This document shows positions 1 to 9,235 of a stretch of DNA of 64,000 nucleotides, piece after piece. Numbering within the stretch: position 1 is the stretch's first letter; each line of letters opens with the position of its first letter. This stretch comes from Flaviramulus multivorans (lineage in GTDB: Bacteria > Bacteroidota > Bacteroidia > Flavobacteriales > Flavobacteriaceae). The stretch spans positions 124,001 to 188,000 of the forward strand of contig NZ_JAKKDV010000001.1 in NCBI RefSeq assembly GCF_021728415.1, read 5' to 3'. A program made the position numbers and the translations under genes. The notes beneath the pieces are model-generated. The model saw only the letters and a program-made list of their open reading frames with translations, did not search any database and had not been told where the DNA came from.

Positions 1-3000
1 GGTTGTTCGCCATAGCTCTCTGTAAATATTTCAAAAATCGCATCGCTTCCTTTTACATGACCTAAGGTACTATCTTCAGGAATAGATACTAATTTTACCT
101 CTAAATTTCCTTTATCTTGAGATAAATCACCTGATAAATCGCCCACATAACGCAACACATATCCTTCTTTTTGTTGGTCTTTTATCTTTTGATATTGTTC
201 GTCTAAAACCTCCAACTGACTTAAAAAAGAATCCACCGAAATGTTTTGATATGCTTCAGGAATTAAATTTTGCACTGATACGTCTTCAAATTCATTTTGC
301 AAATCTAACTCTCTTGCCAAAATTAACAATTTTCTAGCCACATCATTTCCTGAAAAATCTTCACGTGGGTCTGGTTCCGTAAACCCCTTATCAATCGTTT
401 CTTTAATTATAGCACTAAATGGCTTATCCTGTACTGAAAAATTATTAAACAAATAACTTAAAGTGCCTGAAAAAACACCGCGAATTCTCGTTATATTTTC
501 TCCAGATTCATGCAATAATTTAATAGTATCAATCAACGGCAAACCGGCACCAACTGTGGTTTCGTACAAATATTGTTTGTTGTGCTCTTTTAGTTGAGCG
601 CGTAATTCTGCATAAAAATTGTGTGAAATAGTATTAGCTATTTTATTGGATGACACCAAATCAAAACCAGCTTCCACTAACGGAATATAGTTTTCGTAAA
701 ACGTTGAACTTGCTGTATTATCAACAGCAATTAAGTTTTCTAAATGATGCGTTTTTGCAAAGGCAATAATATCTTCAATATTAGTTTCAGTAGATGTTGA
801 CTGAATTTCTTTTTGCCAATTTTTATTTACCCCTTTTTTATTTAGTAGGAGTTTCTTTGAGTTTGAGATAACGAACACATTAAGGTTAATGCCTTTACGC
901 TTTTCAATCTCATCTTTTGATTTTAAAATCTGATTGATTAAAGCACCACCTACTAAACCATGACCGAAAATCGCGATGTTGATTTTTTTAGAAATTCCGA
1001 ATATTTCACCATGAATCACATTCATTGCTTTATGCAACTGGCTCTTTCTAACTACCAAACTTACGTTTCGTCCTGTAACCGTGTTATTGAATAGCAATGG
1101 CGTGATTTGATTTCTAATAAGTGCATTGAATGGTTTATGAAACGAACTCAATTCAATACCAATAATTGAAATAACCGATACATCGTCAATCACATCAATT
1201 TTATTGACATCTTGCGAATAAAAATCGTTTTCAAATTCTCGCTCCAAGGCGATAACTGCTTGTGTTGCTTTGTCCGCATCAATAATAAGCCCGATACCAC
1301 GCTCCGAAGAACCTTGTGAAATGATGCTTACACTAATATCTTTATGAGCCAAAGCACTAAAAATTCGGGCATCAACACCTATTTTACCCAACAACCCGCG
1401 CCCTTCTAAATTTAAAAGCGCCACATTATCTAAAACCGATAAGGATGTTACTTCTTTTGAGCTTGGTTTTGCAGTAATTAAAGTACCCTCATCGTCGGGA
1501 TTAAAGGTGTTTAAAATACGAAGGTTAATGTTTTTCTCAACTAAAGGAATGATGGTTTTAGCATGTAAAACAGTCGTACCAAAATTGGCTAATTCATTAG
1601 CTTCGCTAAACGACAACTCTCTTATTTTTTGAGCGTCTTCTACAAAATCTGGATTTGCAGTATAAATACCACTTACATGCGTATAATTCTGTAATTCTTC
1701 AGCATCTAAATAATTGGCTAATAAAGCGGCGGTATAATTACTTCCGTTTCTTCCTAAGGTTGTTGTTTCGTTTTCAGAGTTTGACGCAATAAACCCAGTT
1801 ACAATGTTAATAGTATCGTTATTACTTTCTTTGAAATATCGTTTAACATTATCTTTTGAAAGCTGAGTGATAGGGTGTGCATTTCCAAAATTCCCGTCAG
1901 TTTTTATCAGGCTTCTTGTATCTGTAGCTTTGGCTTTTATACCTTTTTTATTCAGTAATTCTGAAACCAATTTAACCGAAAGCAATTCGCCTTGAGCTAA
2001 AATTTCATCCTTAGTTTTTTTACTAAAATCACGCAATAAACTAACCCCTTCAAACAACCTCTCTAATCTTGAAAATTCTTCCGAAAAATCAATGGATGGT
2101 AAAGGCGCCCTTTGATATGCTTTAAAAGCTTCAAAATCTTCTTTAAAATCCTTTCCTCGATGTGCTTTATTTAAAATAGCTTCGAGTTCATCGGTTGATT
2201 TACCACGAGCAGACACCACTATCGAAATCTTTTCACCAGCACTCACTTTATTTTCGATGATTGAAATAACTTTATTCAATCCTTCTCCATTAGCCAAAGA
2301 TTTGCCTCCAAACTTTATTACTTTCATTCTTTTCTTTTTAGAATCTGGCACAAAAATGCCTTCTATTATTTTTTCTAATTGCTCGTATTCCATTAAAAAC
2401 GCATCGTGCCCGTGTACCGATTGTATTTCATTGTATGTAACATTGGCATGCGTAACCGCTAATTGTTTATGGGTTTGCCTATTTTCTTCTGCTGTAAAAA
2501 ATAAATCCGAATCCACACCAATAATATGGATGTTTGATTCTATGCCTTCTAGCACATTCAAATCAGCTTTTCGATTTTTGGTAACATCAATAGTTTTTAA
2601 AAGCTGATTCATTAATTTATAAGCGGATAACTGAAATCGCTCTTGCAGTTTTTTACCATGATGTAACAACCAACTTTCAACATTAAAAATTTCTGAATCT
2701 TCGTTTTTTGAACGCTGAAAACGCTCTTTAAAAGACTCCGGTGTGCGGTAACACAACATAGCATGCATACGCGCATCATGTACAGGGTTCTTTGAATTTA
2801 AAAGAAATTGTTCCTGAATTTGACAGTTAGCAATCAACCAATCAGTCGATTTCCAATCAGTGGCTACAGGTATTAAATGTTCAGTGAAATTTGGTTTTAA
2901 CACCGCCATTTCCCATGCGATACCACCACCTAACGAACCTCCAATGGTTGCAAACACCTTATCAATATCAAGTGTTTTTAAACCAGTTAAAAAAATGCTC

Positions 3001-3311
3001 GCCACATCTCGTGCCACAAAATCTTTGTAGTTTTCTATAACAAAACCATCAAACCCATTTCCTGGAATATTAAATGCTAAAACCGTGTAAAGCTTCGTGT
3101 CAATAACCTTATCATCTCCCACTAAATCTTTCCACCATCCATCTTCACCAGCAACATTACTATTACCGGTTAATGCGTGATTAACTAAAACAACTGGTGC
3201 CGTACCTAAAGTTTTACCAAAAGTTTGATAACTTAACTTTATTTCAGGAATTAGCACTTTACTCTCGGTTGTAAAGTCTTTTAAAATAATATGTTGCAAA
3301 TTGTGCTTCAA
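1..3311 (-). CDS. metX-thrA: Homoserine O-acetyltransferase / aspartate kinase / homoserine dehydrogenase fusion (C-terminus off window)
   Basis: One uninterrupted minus-strand frame of 1103 visible codons holds three enzymes. Residues 1 to about 325 are an alpha/beta-hydrolase homoserine O-acetyltransferase, with the nucleophile elbow GGSLGGG, a GVDSD acid region and the GHDAF histidine motif. An internal Met at residue 329 begins an aspartokinase (KFGGKSLAN), followed by ACT-like regulatory sequence. From about residue 775 a homoserine dehydrogenase starts (Rossmann motif IAIFGHGLVGG) and reaches NNFSVQDKPFS and PDPRED before the left edge; I estimate about 25-30 residues are missing. The start is TTG at 3311, because the only in-frame upstream codon before it is ACA and then the metY stop TAA. 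It would make homoserine and O-acetylhomoserine, the substrate of the adjacent MetY, so it probably shares the SAM-I control upstream of metY. The translation and domain order are read directly; the use of TTG is inferred. Confidence 0.93.
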   Translation of the reverse strand, partial: MKHNLQHIILKDFTTESKVLIPEIKLSYQTFGKTLGTAPVVLVNHALTGNSNVAGEDGWWKDLVGDDKVIDTKLYTVLAFNIPGNGFDGFVIENYKDFVARDVASIFLTGLKTLDIDKVFATIGGSLGGGIAWEMAVLKPNFTEHLIPVATDWKSTDWLIANCQIQEQFLLNSKNPVHDARMHAMLCYRTPESFKERFQRSKNEDSEIFNVESWLLHHGKKLQERFQLSAYKLMNQLLKTIDVTKNRKADLNVLEGIESNIHIIGVDSDLFFTAEENRQTHKQLAVTHANVTYNEIQSVHGHDAFLMEYEQLEKIIEGIFVPDSKKKRMKVIKFGGKSLANGEGLNKVISIIENKVSAGEKISIVVSARGKSTDELEAILNKAHRGKDFKEDFEAFKAYQRAPLPSIDFSEEFSRLERLFEGVSLLRDFSKKTKDEILAQGELLSVKLVSELLNKKGIKAKATDTRSLIKTDGNFGNAHPITQLSKDNVKRYFKESNNDTINIVTGFIASNSENETTTLGRNGSNYTAALLANYLDAEELQNYTHVSGIYTANPDFVEDAQKIRELSFSEANELANFGTTVLHAKTIIPLVEKNINLRILNTFNPDDEGTLITAKPSSKEVTSLSVLDNVALLNLEGRGLLGKIGVDARIFSALAHKDISVSIISQGSSERGIGLIIDADKATQAVIALEREFENDFYSQDVNKIDVIDDVSVISIIGIELSSFHKPFNALIRNQITPLLFNNTVTGRNVSLVVRKSQLHKAMNVIHGEIFGISKKINIAIFGHGLVGGALINQILKSKDEIEKRKGINLNVFVISNSKKLLLNKKGVNKNWQKEIQSTSTETNIEDIIAFAKTHHLENLIAVDNTASSTFYENYIPLVEAGFDLVSSNKIANTISHNFYAELRAQLKEHNKQYLYETTVGAGLPLIDTIKLLHESGENITRIRGVFSGTLSYLFNNFSVQDKPFSAIIKETIDKGFTEPDPREDFSGNDVARKLLILARELDLQNEFEDVSVQNLIPEAYQNISVDSFLSQLEVLDEQYQKIKDQQKEGYVLRYVGDLSGDLSQDKGNLEVKLVSIPEDSTLGHVKGSDAIFEIFTESYGEQ

Positions 3312-3314
3312 TGT

Positions 3315-4589
3315 TTAAATTTTACTAAAAGCAGCTTTTAAATCAGCTTTTAAATCGTCCAAATCTTCAATTCCAACAGATAATCGAATTAAATCTGCTG
3401 ACACTCCTGCAGATGCTTGTTCATCCTCATTCAATTGCTGGTGTGTTGTGCTTGCAGGGTGAATGATTAATGACTTGGTATCTCCAATATTAGCTAATAA
3501 CGAAAATAGTTTTGTCTCATCGGCAATAGTTTTAGCCGCATCAAATCCGCCTTTAGCACCAAAAGTAACAATACCACTTTTACCATTAGGCAAATACTTA
3601 TCTGCTAAGGTTTTGTATTTACTGCTCTTTAATCCTGGATAATTAACCCATGCTACTTCGTCTTGCCCTTCTAACCATTTTGCTAATGCTAAAGCATTCT
3701 CGCTATGTTGTTTAATCCTTACTGATAAGGTCTCCAATCCTTGTATGATGTTAAAAGCGTTTGTTGGACTTAAAGCCCCTCCAAAATCCCGTAATCCTTC
3801 CAAAATTAATTTAAAAGTATAGGATGCAGCACCTAAGGTCTCGTAATATTTTAATCCGTGATATCCTGCTGAAGGCTCTGTAAACTCAGGGAATTTTCCA
3901 TTACTCCAATCAAAATTTCCGCCATCAATTATAGCACCACCAAGTGAATTTCCTTGCCCTCCTATATATTTAGTTAACGAATGAATAACAATATTAGCTC
4001 CATGCTTTATTGGATTTAATAAGGCAGGAGTAGCCACCGTATTATCAACAATAAAAGGCACACCCGCTGCTTTGGAATGTTTAGCAATGGCTTCAATATC
4101 TAAAACATCTAGTTTTGGGTTTCCTAACGATTCTACAAAAAACGCCCGTGTATTATCTTTTACTGCAGCTGCAAAGTTATCTGGGTTATCTGCATCAACA
4201 AATGTTGTTGTAATTCCTAATCTAGGTAATGTAACTTTTAATAAATTATAGGTACCTCCATATAAACTGCTTGATGCTACAATATGGTCGCCCGCTTTTA
4301 ATAGCGTTAATAATCCTGTAGAAATAGCTGCAGTACCCGATGCAAAAACAACGGCTCCTATACCACCCTCGATGGCAGCTAAACGCTCTTGTAAAATTTG
4401 ATTGGTTGGATTATTTAAACGTGTGTAAATAAAACCTAATTCTTGAAGTGAAAATAGATTTGCCGCATGATCGGAATTGTTAAATACATAAGACGTTGTT
4501 TGATAAATAGGAACTGCTCTAGTTCCTCCTGTTGCAGTTACATCATGACCAGCGTGTAACGCATTTGTAGCTAATTTTTGTGTACTCAT
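3315..4589 (-). CDS. metY: O-acetylhomoserine sulfhydrylase (aminocarboxypropyltransferase)
   Basis: A 424-residue PLP enzyme of the Cys/Met metabolism family. It condenses O-acetylhomoserine with sulfide (or methanethiol) to homocysteine (or methionine). The N-terminus (ATNALHAGHD, then PIYQTTSYVF), the YTRLNNPT segment, the FASGTAAIS region and the PLP lysine in HSLTKYIGGQG are all visible, and the length is typical of MetY, longer than MetB/MetC. It lies directly upstream of the MetX-AK-HSD fusion: the stop TAA is followed by one codon (ACA) and then the TTG start of the fusion in the same frame, so coupling is very likely. A SAM-I riboswitch lies in the 5' leader about 115-230 bases upstream of the ATG. 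Confidence 0.96.
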   Translation of the reverse strand: MSTQKLATNALHAGHDVTATGGTRAVPIYQTTSYVFNNSDHAANLFSLQELGFIYTRLNNPTNQILQERLAAIEGGIGAVVFASGTAAISTGLLTLLKAGDHIVASSSLYGGTYNLLKVTLPRLGITTTFVDADNPDNFAAAVKDNTRAFFVESLGNPKLDVLDIEAIAKHSKAAGVPFIVDNTVATPALLNPIKHGANIVIHSLTKYIGGQGNSLGGAIIDGGNFDWSNGKFPEFTEPSAGYHGLKYYETLGAASYTFKLILEGLRDFGGALSPTNAFNIIQGLETLSVRIKQHSENALALAKWLEGQDEVAWVNYPGLKSSKYKTLADKYLPNGKSGIVTFGAKGGFDAAKTIADETKLFSLLANIGDTKSLIIHPASTTHQQLNEDEQASAGVSADLIRLSVGIEDLDDLKADLKAAFSKI

Positions 4590-4703
4590 TTTTCTAAGTT
4601 TTTGAATTAATAAATTAAACCAAAAGCCAAATGCACCAAAAAGGTGTACTTATATAGAAAAATGTTAAAAAGAAAAATAAAATTACTAAAAGCAATTTCG
4701 TTT

Positions 4704-4818
4704 GGTTATCTATCTAAAACTTAAAAATTCAAGTTTTGAGTAGAATTTAGCACCTTCTTTACAGGTAAAGGGTTGCTAAGGTTTCACAGGGTCTAATCCC
4801 TCCGCCTTTCTTGATAAC
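4704..4818 (-). promoter_or_regulatory. SAM-I (S-box) riboswitch upstream of metY
   Basis: On the minus strand the leader has closing arms GTTATC (4818-4813) and GATAAC (4710-4705), then the S-box core: AAGAAAGGCGGAGGGA, ACCCTGTGAAACCTTAGCAA with the conserved GAAACC/GCAACC-type junction, and AGAAGGTGCTAAATTC. A side hairpin AAAACTT/AAGTTTT sits near the 3' end. These match the SAM-I family core in order and spacing. No convincing U-run terminator lies between the aptamer and the ATG, so the mode of control (translational or other) is not clear. It should repress metY and the downstream fusion when S-adenosylmethionine is plentiful. The rest of the 4590-4904 gap holds only AT-rich leader and promoter sequence. 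Confidence 0.9.
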
Positions 4819-4848
4819 ATCTCAATAAGTGTTTGAACTTTGTGAATG

Positions 4849-4856
4849 CAAATATT
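4849..4856 (-). promoter_or_regulatory. Possible -7 box for the metY riboswitch transcript
   Basis: The minus strand reads AATATTTG, one mismatch from the Bacteroidetes -7 consensus TAnnTTTG, with a TTTGG about 21 bases further upstream that could serve as the -33 element. A start just downstream would place the S-box aptamer at the 5' end of the RNA. Pattern-based only. Confidence 0.35.
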
Positions 4857-4904
4857 CGGTTAGAAAAAGTTAATATCCAAATTTTTTAAGGAAAAATTTC
4901 AACT

Positions 4905-6467
4905 TTATGCTCTATCACTCGTATTAGAATGTGTTTCCTCAAATTTATTTCGAATGATTAAGTCGATAGGTTGGTTTTCTATTTTTGATTCTAACCATGA
5001 AATAATATCTAAGTAAAGAAACGCCCGACTTTGATATGGGTCGTTTTCAAATTCTTTTAATTTTTTATGAAGTTTTATAAACTCGTCCTTAACTTCATGC
5101 GGATAGATATCGCCCAAGCCTCTTAAGAATTTGATGAATTCTTTCTGCACTTCGTACAAATCTTCCATTTTAATTAAAAACTTAAACGTGCTTTTAATTA
5201 GTGATTCTAAATTATAATCTAAACCAGCTTCGTAGTGCGCCACTAAATTTAAAATTCTTGAAAAACACAACAAATCCTCGCGCATTTGCAACGATTTATT
5301 ACTGATTATTTTCTCTAAATATTGAATACATTTTCGATGTTCGCCTGCACCAAAATACATACTTGCTATTTTATAATAAAATACCATAACATGATGTTCA
5401 TCAATACGGTCTCTATATTTTTTCAGGCGTTCTAAAACCTCATCAATTAATGGCAATCCCTTTTTAAAACTTCCTTCAATAAAGTGTAAGTTGAATTTAT
5501 TATTATAAATGTATAAAAAGGCTAAGCCTTCAATATTATCATCAATAGGGAACCATTTTTCCTTAGTAACTTTTTCCAATCTTGATAAGGCATGTTTAAA
5601 CTTTTTGTATTGTCTTAAATAAAACAAGGCTTCAAGCAAATAATGATTTCCTCTTAAAAAAAATACGGGGTTTAAAATAATTTGATCTTTATTATCATAA
5701 AATAAATCAACCCATTTGGACGCATATTTATAGCACGACAAAAAATCAACCGTTAAAAAGCTGTACCATAAATACGACTTGTAAAGCCAAAGTTTTTCTC
5801 GAAACCCTAGTTTATTGATGTCATATTTTGGTAATCGGTCATTAAAATATTTGGTTATTACTTTATGCTCTTCATCATTTTTTACATAGCCTGTTTTTAA
5901 AAAAAGACCATACAATTGAAGCGATAAATTTGATAGTTTACTAGCCAAAACATTTTGTAAACTTAAGTCTCTTGCTTGAATGGTTAACTCATCTGCCCTA
6001 TTGCTTAAACTTCTGGTGATGTATTGAGATTCAATGATTTTTTCAAGCTCTACAATTTCATAAGCAACGTTTTTTTCTTCGTTGGCAATGGCTAAACTTT
6101 TGGCTTTATCTAATATTTTTAAACTCTGTTTGTAAAGCCCTTTATGGTATAAAATAGTCGCAAAGTCGAGCTGTTCTCTTATCTGTATTCTAATATTTTG
6201 ATGCGATGGATTTAAACGTAAGCTAATTAATATTTGCTTGTACAAATGTGCTTTTAAGTTTGATAATTGCTGCTTTTTTACAATGCCTTTTTTTAAAATA
6301 GTAGCTTCATCATAAACCGAAAGTTTATCAAGAATATTAAACAGCGTTAAAAACTTAGAGTCCTCATTAACCCCTAATCTACCTACATAAAGCTTGAATT
6401 GCCTTTTTTCTGACTTAGACAACGACTTTACCAACACAAACAAATTATCTTTTTGCTCTCTTGTCAT
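4905..6467 (-). CDS. Uncharacterised all-helical (TPR-like) protein
   Basis: A 520-residue protein with no signal peptide and no membrane segment. It begins MTREQKDNLFVLVKSLSKSE and is rich in Lys, Leu, Tyr and Phe, with repeated short helical segments (for example LYHKGLYKQSLKILDKAKSLA near residue 110 and MYFGAGEHRKCIQYLEKII near residue 370) that look like degenerate tetratricopeptide repeats. I recognise it as a type of conserved hypothetical protein of flavobacteria but know no function. It is transcribed divergently from leuA with about 150 bases between them; a 7-2-7 inverted repeat (CAATATT/AATATTG, 6479-6494) lies just upstream of its start. It ends about 85 bases beyond the metY riboswitch and is probably a separate unit. 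Confidence 0.8.
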   Translation of the reverse strand: MTREQKDNLFVLVKSLSKSEKRQFKLYVGRLGVNEDSKFLTLFNILDKLSVYDEATILKKGIVKKQQLSNLKAHLYKQILISLRLNPSHQNIRIQIREQLDFATILYHKGLYKQSLKILDKAKSLAIANEEKNVAYEIVELEKIIESQYITRSLSNRADELTIQARDLSLQNVLASKLSNLSLQLYGLFLKTGYVKNDEEHKVITKYFNDRLPKYDINKLGFREKLWLYKSYLWYSFLTVDFLSCYKYASKWVDLFYDNKDQIILNPVFFLRGNHYLLEALFYLRQYKKFKHALSRLEKVTKEKWFPIDDNIEGLAFLYIYNNKFNLHFIEGSFKKGLPLIDEVLERLKKYRDRIDEHHVMVFYYKIASMYFGAGEHRKCIQYLEKIISNKSLQMREDLLCFSRILNLVAHYEAGLDYNLESLIKSTFKFLIKMEDLYEVQKEFIKFLRGLGDIYPHEVKDEFIKLHKKLKEFENDPYQSRAFLYLDIISWLESKIENQPIDLIIRNKFEETHSNTSDRA

Positions 6468-6615
6468 AGTTACAAAAACAATATTAAAATATTGATTTTC
6501 AAGTTTTTAAACCAATTATCACATAGTTAAACATCGTAATAATATAATGTCTAATTCTGTTTTTACGAAACCAAAATATACATTCGTAGTACAATAAGAA
6601 AATATATTTTAATAA

Positions 6616-7794
6616 ATGTCTGATAATAAGGTCCAAATTTTTGATACAACGCTAAGAGATGGTGAGCAGGTTCCTGGTTGTAAGCTAAATACCGAGCAAA
6701 AATTAATCATAGCAGAACAGCTTGATTTTTTAGGTGTTGATATTATTGAAGCTGGTTTTCCGGTATCGAGTCCTGGTGATTTTAAATCGGTTGAAGAAAT
6801 TTCTAAAATTGTAAAAAATGCTACCGTTTGTGGTTTAACACGCTCGGTTGAAAACGATATAAAAGTAGCCGCTGAAGCCTTAAAATATGCTAAAAAAGCC
6901 AGAATACATACAGGTATAGGCACTTCAGATTCCCATATAAAACACAAGTTTAAATCCAACAAAGAAGCCATTATTGAGCGTGCGGTTAAAGCTGTTAGTT
7001 ATGCTAAATCTTTTGTTGAAGATGTTGAGTTTTATGCAGAAGATGCTGGTAGAACAGACAATGAATATTTGGCACGAGTCTGTGAAGCGGTTATAAAAGC
7101 AGGAGCTACCGTATTAAACATTCCAGATACTACAGGCTATTGTTTACCACACGAATATGGTGCAAAAATTAAATACCTTAAAGAAAACGTAAAAGGTATT
7201 GAAAAAGCGATTTTATCTTGCCACTGCCATAACGATTTAGGTTTAGCCACTGCTAACTCTATTGAAGGTGTCATTAACGGTGCTCGCCAAATAGAATGTA
7301 CTATTAACGGTATTGGAGAGCGCGCCGGAAATACGGCTTTAGAAGAAGTGGTAATGATATTAAAACAACATCCTTACTTAAATTTAGATACTGGTATTAA
7401 AACTGAAATGCTTTACGGCATTAGCCAGTTGGTATCAGACAGTATGGGTATTTACACGCAACCTAACAAAGCTATTGTAGGCGCCAATGCGTTTGCTCAT
7501 AGCTCAGGAATCCATCAAGATGGTGTTATTAAAAACCGTGAAACTTACGAAATTATAGACCCAAAAGATGTAGGTGTAACCGAATCTGCTATTGTATTAA
7601 CAGCGCGAAGTGGTCGCGCAGCATTAGCGTATAGAGCAAAAAATATAGGATACGAATTAACCAAACTTCAGTTAGATGAAATCTATACTAATTTTTTAGA
7701 TTTTGCTGATAATAAAAAGGAAGTTGACGATAATGATATCCATCAAATAATAGAGAATAGCAAAGTGTATAAAGAAATCACTTCGGCTTCTTAA
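6616..7794 (+). CDS. leuA: 2-isopropylmalate synthase, short form without regulatory domain
   Basis: A 392-residue member of the HMG-CoA-lyase-like TIM-barrel family. It carries the N-terminal signature [13 protein letters not shown], the metal-binding [13 protein letters not shown] motif and [14 protein letters not shown], all typical of the isopropylmalate synthase/homocitrate synthase group. It should condense acetyl-CoA with 2-oxoisovalerate, the first committed step of leucine synthesis. It is about 120 residues shorter than the classical enzyme: the C-terminal leucine-binding allosteric domain is absent. leuB follows after 10 bases, so the two form an operon. Homocitrate or citramalate synthase activity cannot be excluded from sequence alone, but the leuB neighbour favours isopropylmalate. 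Confidence 0.9.
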   Translation: MSDNKVQIFDTTLRDGEQVPGCKLNTEQKLIIAEQLDFLGVDIIEAGFPVSSPGDFKSVEEISKIVKNATVCGLTRSVENDIKVAAEALKYAKKARIHTGIGTSDSHIKHKFKSNKEAIIERAVKAVSYAKSFVEDVEFYAEDAGRTDNEYLARVCEAVIKAGATVLNIPDTTGYCLPHEYGAKIKYLKENVKGIEKAILSCHCHNDLGLATANSIEGVINGARQIECTINGIGERAGNTALEEVVMILKQHPYLNLDTGIKTEMLYGISQLVSDSMGIYTQPNKAIVGANAFAHSSGIHQDGVIKNRETYEIIDPKDVGVTESAIVLTARSGRAALAYRAKNIGYELTKLQLDEIYTNFLDFADNKKEVDDNDIHQIIENSKVYKEITSAS

Positions 7795-7804
7795 TTTTAT
7801 AGCC

Positions 7805-8923
7805 ATGAAATTAAACATAGCTGTTTTACCAGGCGATGGTATAGGTCCAGAAGTTACAGCCCAAGCCGTTAAGGTTTTGAAGGCTGTTGCTATGGAATTT
7901 AATCACGTATTCACTTTTAATTATGGCTTAATTGGTGCTTCAGCTATCGAAAAATCAGGAAGTCCGCTTCCTGAAGAAACGATTAGTATTTGCGAAAAAG
8001 CAGATGCTATTTTGTTCGGAGCCATTGGTAAAACCTCATATGATTTAGATCCGAATGCTAAAGTACGACCAGAGCAAGGACTTTTAGGGCTTCGTAAAAC
8101 ATTGGATTTATATGCTAACATAAGACCTATTATAGCTTATGAAGATTTGTTAAATAAATCCTCGCTCAAAAAAAATCAAATAAAAGACACCAATATTTTA
8201 ATTTATCGCGAATTAACAAGCGGTATTTATTTTGGTGAAAAAAAGTTGAGTGCAGACGGTAATAAAGCCTCAGATATTTGCGAATATACCCGCGAAGAAA
8301 TCGAGCGTATTGCCCATTTAGCTTTTAAAGCAGCCCAAGCAAGAAAACGCAAATTAACCTTAGTTGATAAAGCTAACGTATTAGAAAGCTCTAGACTATG
8401 GCGACGTGTTGTATTAGAACTAGAACCGCAATATCCTAATGTAAAAACCGATTACATGTACATTGATAATGCGGCTATGGAACTTATTATCAACCCAAAA
8501 CAGTTTGATGTTATTTTAACCGAAAACATGTTTGGAGATATTTTATCCGAAGAAGCCAGCGTTATAGTAGGCTCTATTGGTTTGTTAGCGTCGGCATCGC
8601 TTGGTAAGGATCATGCTATGTTCGAGCCTATACATGGGGCATACACCAAGGCAACCAACAAAGGTATTGCAAACCCAATAGCGTCTATTTTATCGGCAGC
8701 TATGTTGCTCGATCATTTTGGGTTAGATGATGAAGCTTCGCTTGTTAGACAAGGGGTAGATAAATCATTAAAGCTACACATTACCACACCCGATTTAAAT
8801 ACTAAATACGATAACATAAGCACCACAAAAGTTGGCGATTTTATCGAGGATTTTATTCATAATCCTGATGAAACCAACCTTAACTTTACCAACATACATT
8901 TAGGACAGTCCACTATTATTTAA
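7805..8923 (+). CDS. leuB: 3-isopropylmalate dehydrogenase
   Basis: A 372-residue NAD-dependent beta-decarboxylating dehydrogenase. It starts with IAVLPGDGIGPEVTAQA and has RELTSGIYFGEK, the catalytic Lys-Asp region (LTLVDKANVLESSRLWR, then YMYIDNAAMELI) and the metal/NAD signature NMFGDILSEEASVIVGSIG. It oxidises and decarboxylates 3-isopropylmalate to 2-oxoisocaproate. It follows leuA in the same operon; the isomerase genes leuC and leuD, often adjacent in relatives, are not in this window. An intrinsic terminator lies 40 bases downstream. Confidence 0.96.
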   Translation: MKLNIAVLPGDGIGPEVTAQAVKVLKAVAMEFNHVFTFNYGLIGASAIEKSGSPLPEETISICEKADAILFGAIGKTSYDLDPNAKVRPEQGLLGLRKTLDLYANIRPIIAYEDLLNKSSLKKNQIKDTNILIYRELTSGIYFGEKKLSADGNKASDICEYTREEIERIAHLAFKAAQARKRKLTLVDKANVLESSRLWRRVVLELEPQYPNVKTDYMYIDNAAMELIINPKQFDVILTENMFGDILSEEASVIVGSIGLLASASLGKDHAMFEPIHGAYTKATNKGIANPIASILSAAMLLDHFGLDDEASLVRQGVDKSLKLHITTPDLNTKYDNISTTKVGDFIEDFIHNPDETNLNFTNIHLGQSTII

Positions 8924-8964
8924 TTATTTGAGTTAGTCGTCAATATTATAGTACAGGAATCCTT

Positions 8965-8994
8965 AAAAGCGCATTTTGACCGATGCGCTTTTTT
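8965..8994 (+). terminator. Intrinsic terminator of leuAB
   Basis: AAAAGCGCAT, an 8-base loop, then ATGCGCTTTTTT: a strong stem followed by a T-run just after the leuB stop codon. Confidence 0.88.
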
Positions 8995-9007
8995 AATGCC
9001 CTTTCTT

Positions 9008-9080
9008 TTTTGGGCGTTACCCAAAAGGGTCGCGCTTTCTGCACTACACGGTAGTTTGCTTCAATCGCTAACGCAAGGGA
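9008..9080 (+). repeat. GGGCGTTACCC-type intergenic element
   Basis: The 333-base gap between leuB and ppgK contains a GC-richer block with GGGCGTTACCC (9012-9022), AAAAGGGTCGCGCTTTC and a CACTACACGGTAG segment. From memory, very similar GGGCGTTACCCAAAAGGGTC blocks are scattered between genes in many flavobacterial genomes, so I call it a dispersed repeat. Only one copy is visible here. It could extend the ppgK reading frame upstream, but that translation has no family similarity. Confidence 0.4.
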
Positions 9081-9227
9081 GATTAGTTTGTTTGAGGAGT
9101 TTATTTAATATGTTGGTGCGCAGTTATTCAACCTATATTTTTCTATTTTTCCCACAAAATCAAGATAAATATTCCGATGTTAATGCGTCATTTTCAACTC
9201 ATCAAAATCCACTAAAAAGATTTTTTT

Positions 9228-9235
9228 TACTTTTG
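9228..9235 (+). promoter_or_regulatory. -7 promoter box for ppgK
   Basis: TACTTTTG matches the Bacteroidetes TAnnTTTG -7 element exactly and lies 22 bases upstream of the ATG at 9257. This supports that ATG as the start. No clear TTG -33 element is seen at ideal spacing. Confidence 0.5.

Noticed and set aside
2257-2607. 116-codon plus-strand frame within the metX-thrA region
   Set aside because: It is antisense to the well-conserved MetX/aspartokinase junction and has no recognisable domain.
6547-6597. Short frame upstream of leuA as a possible leucine leader peptide
   Set aside because: It contains no leucine codons and no terminator/antiterminator pair follows.
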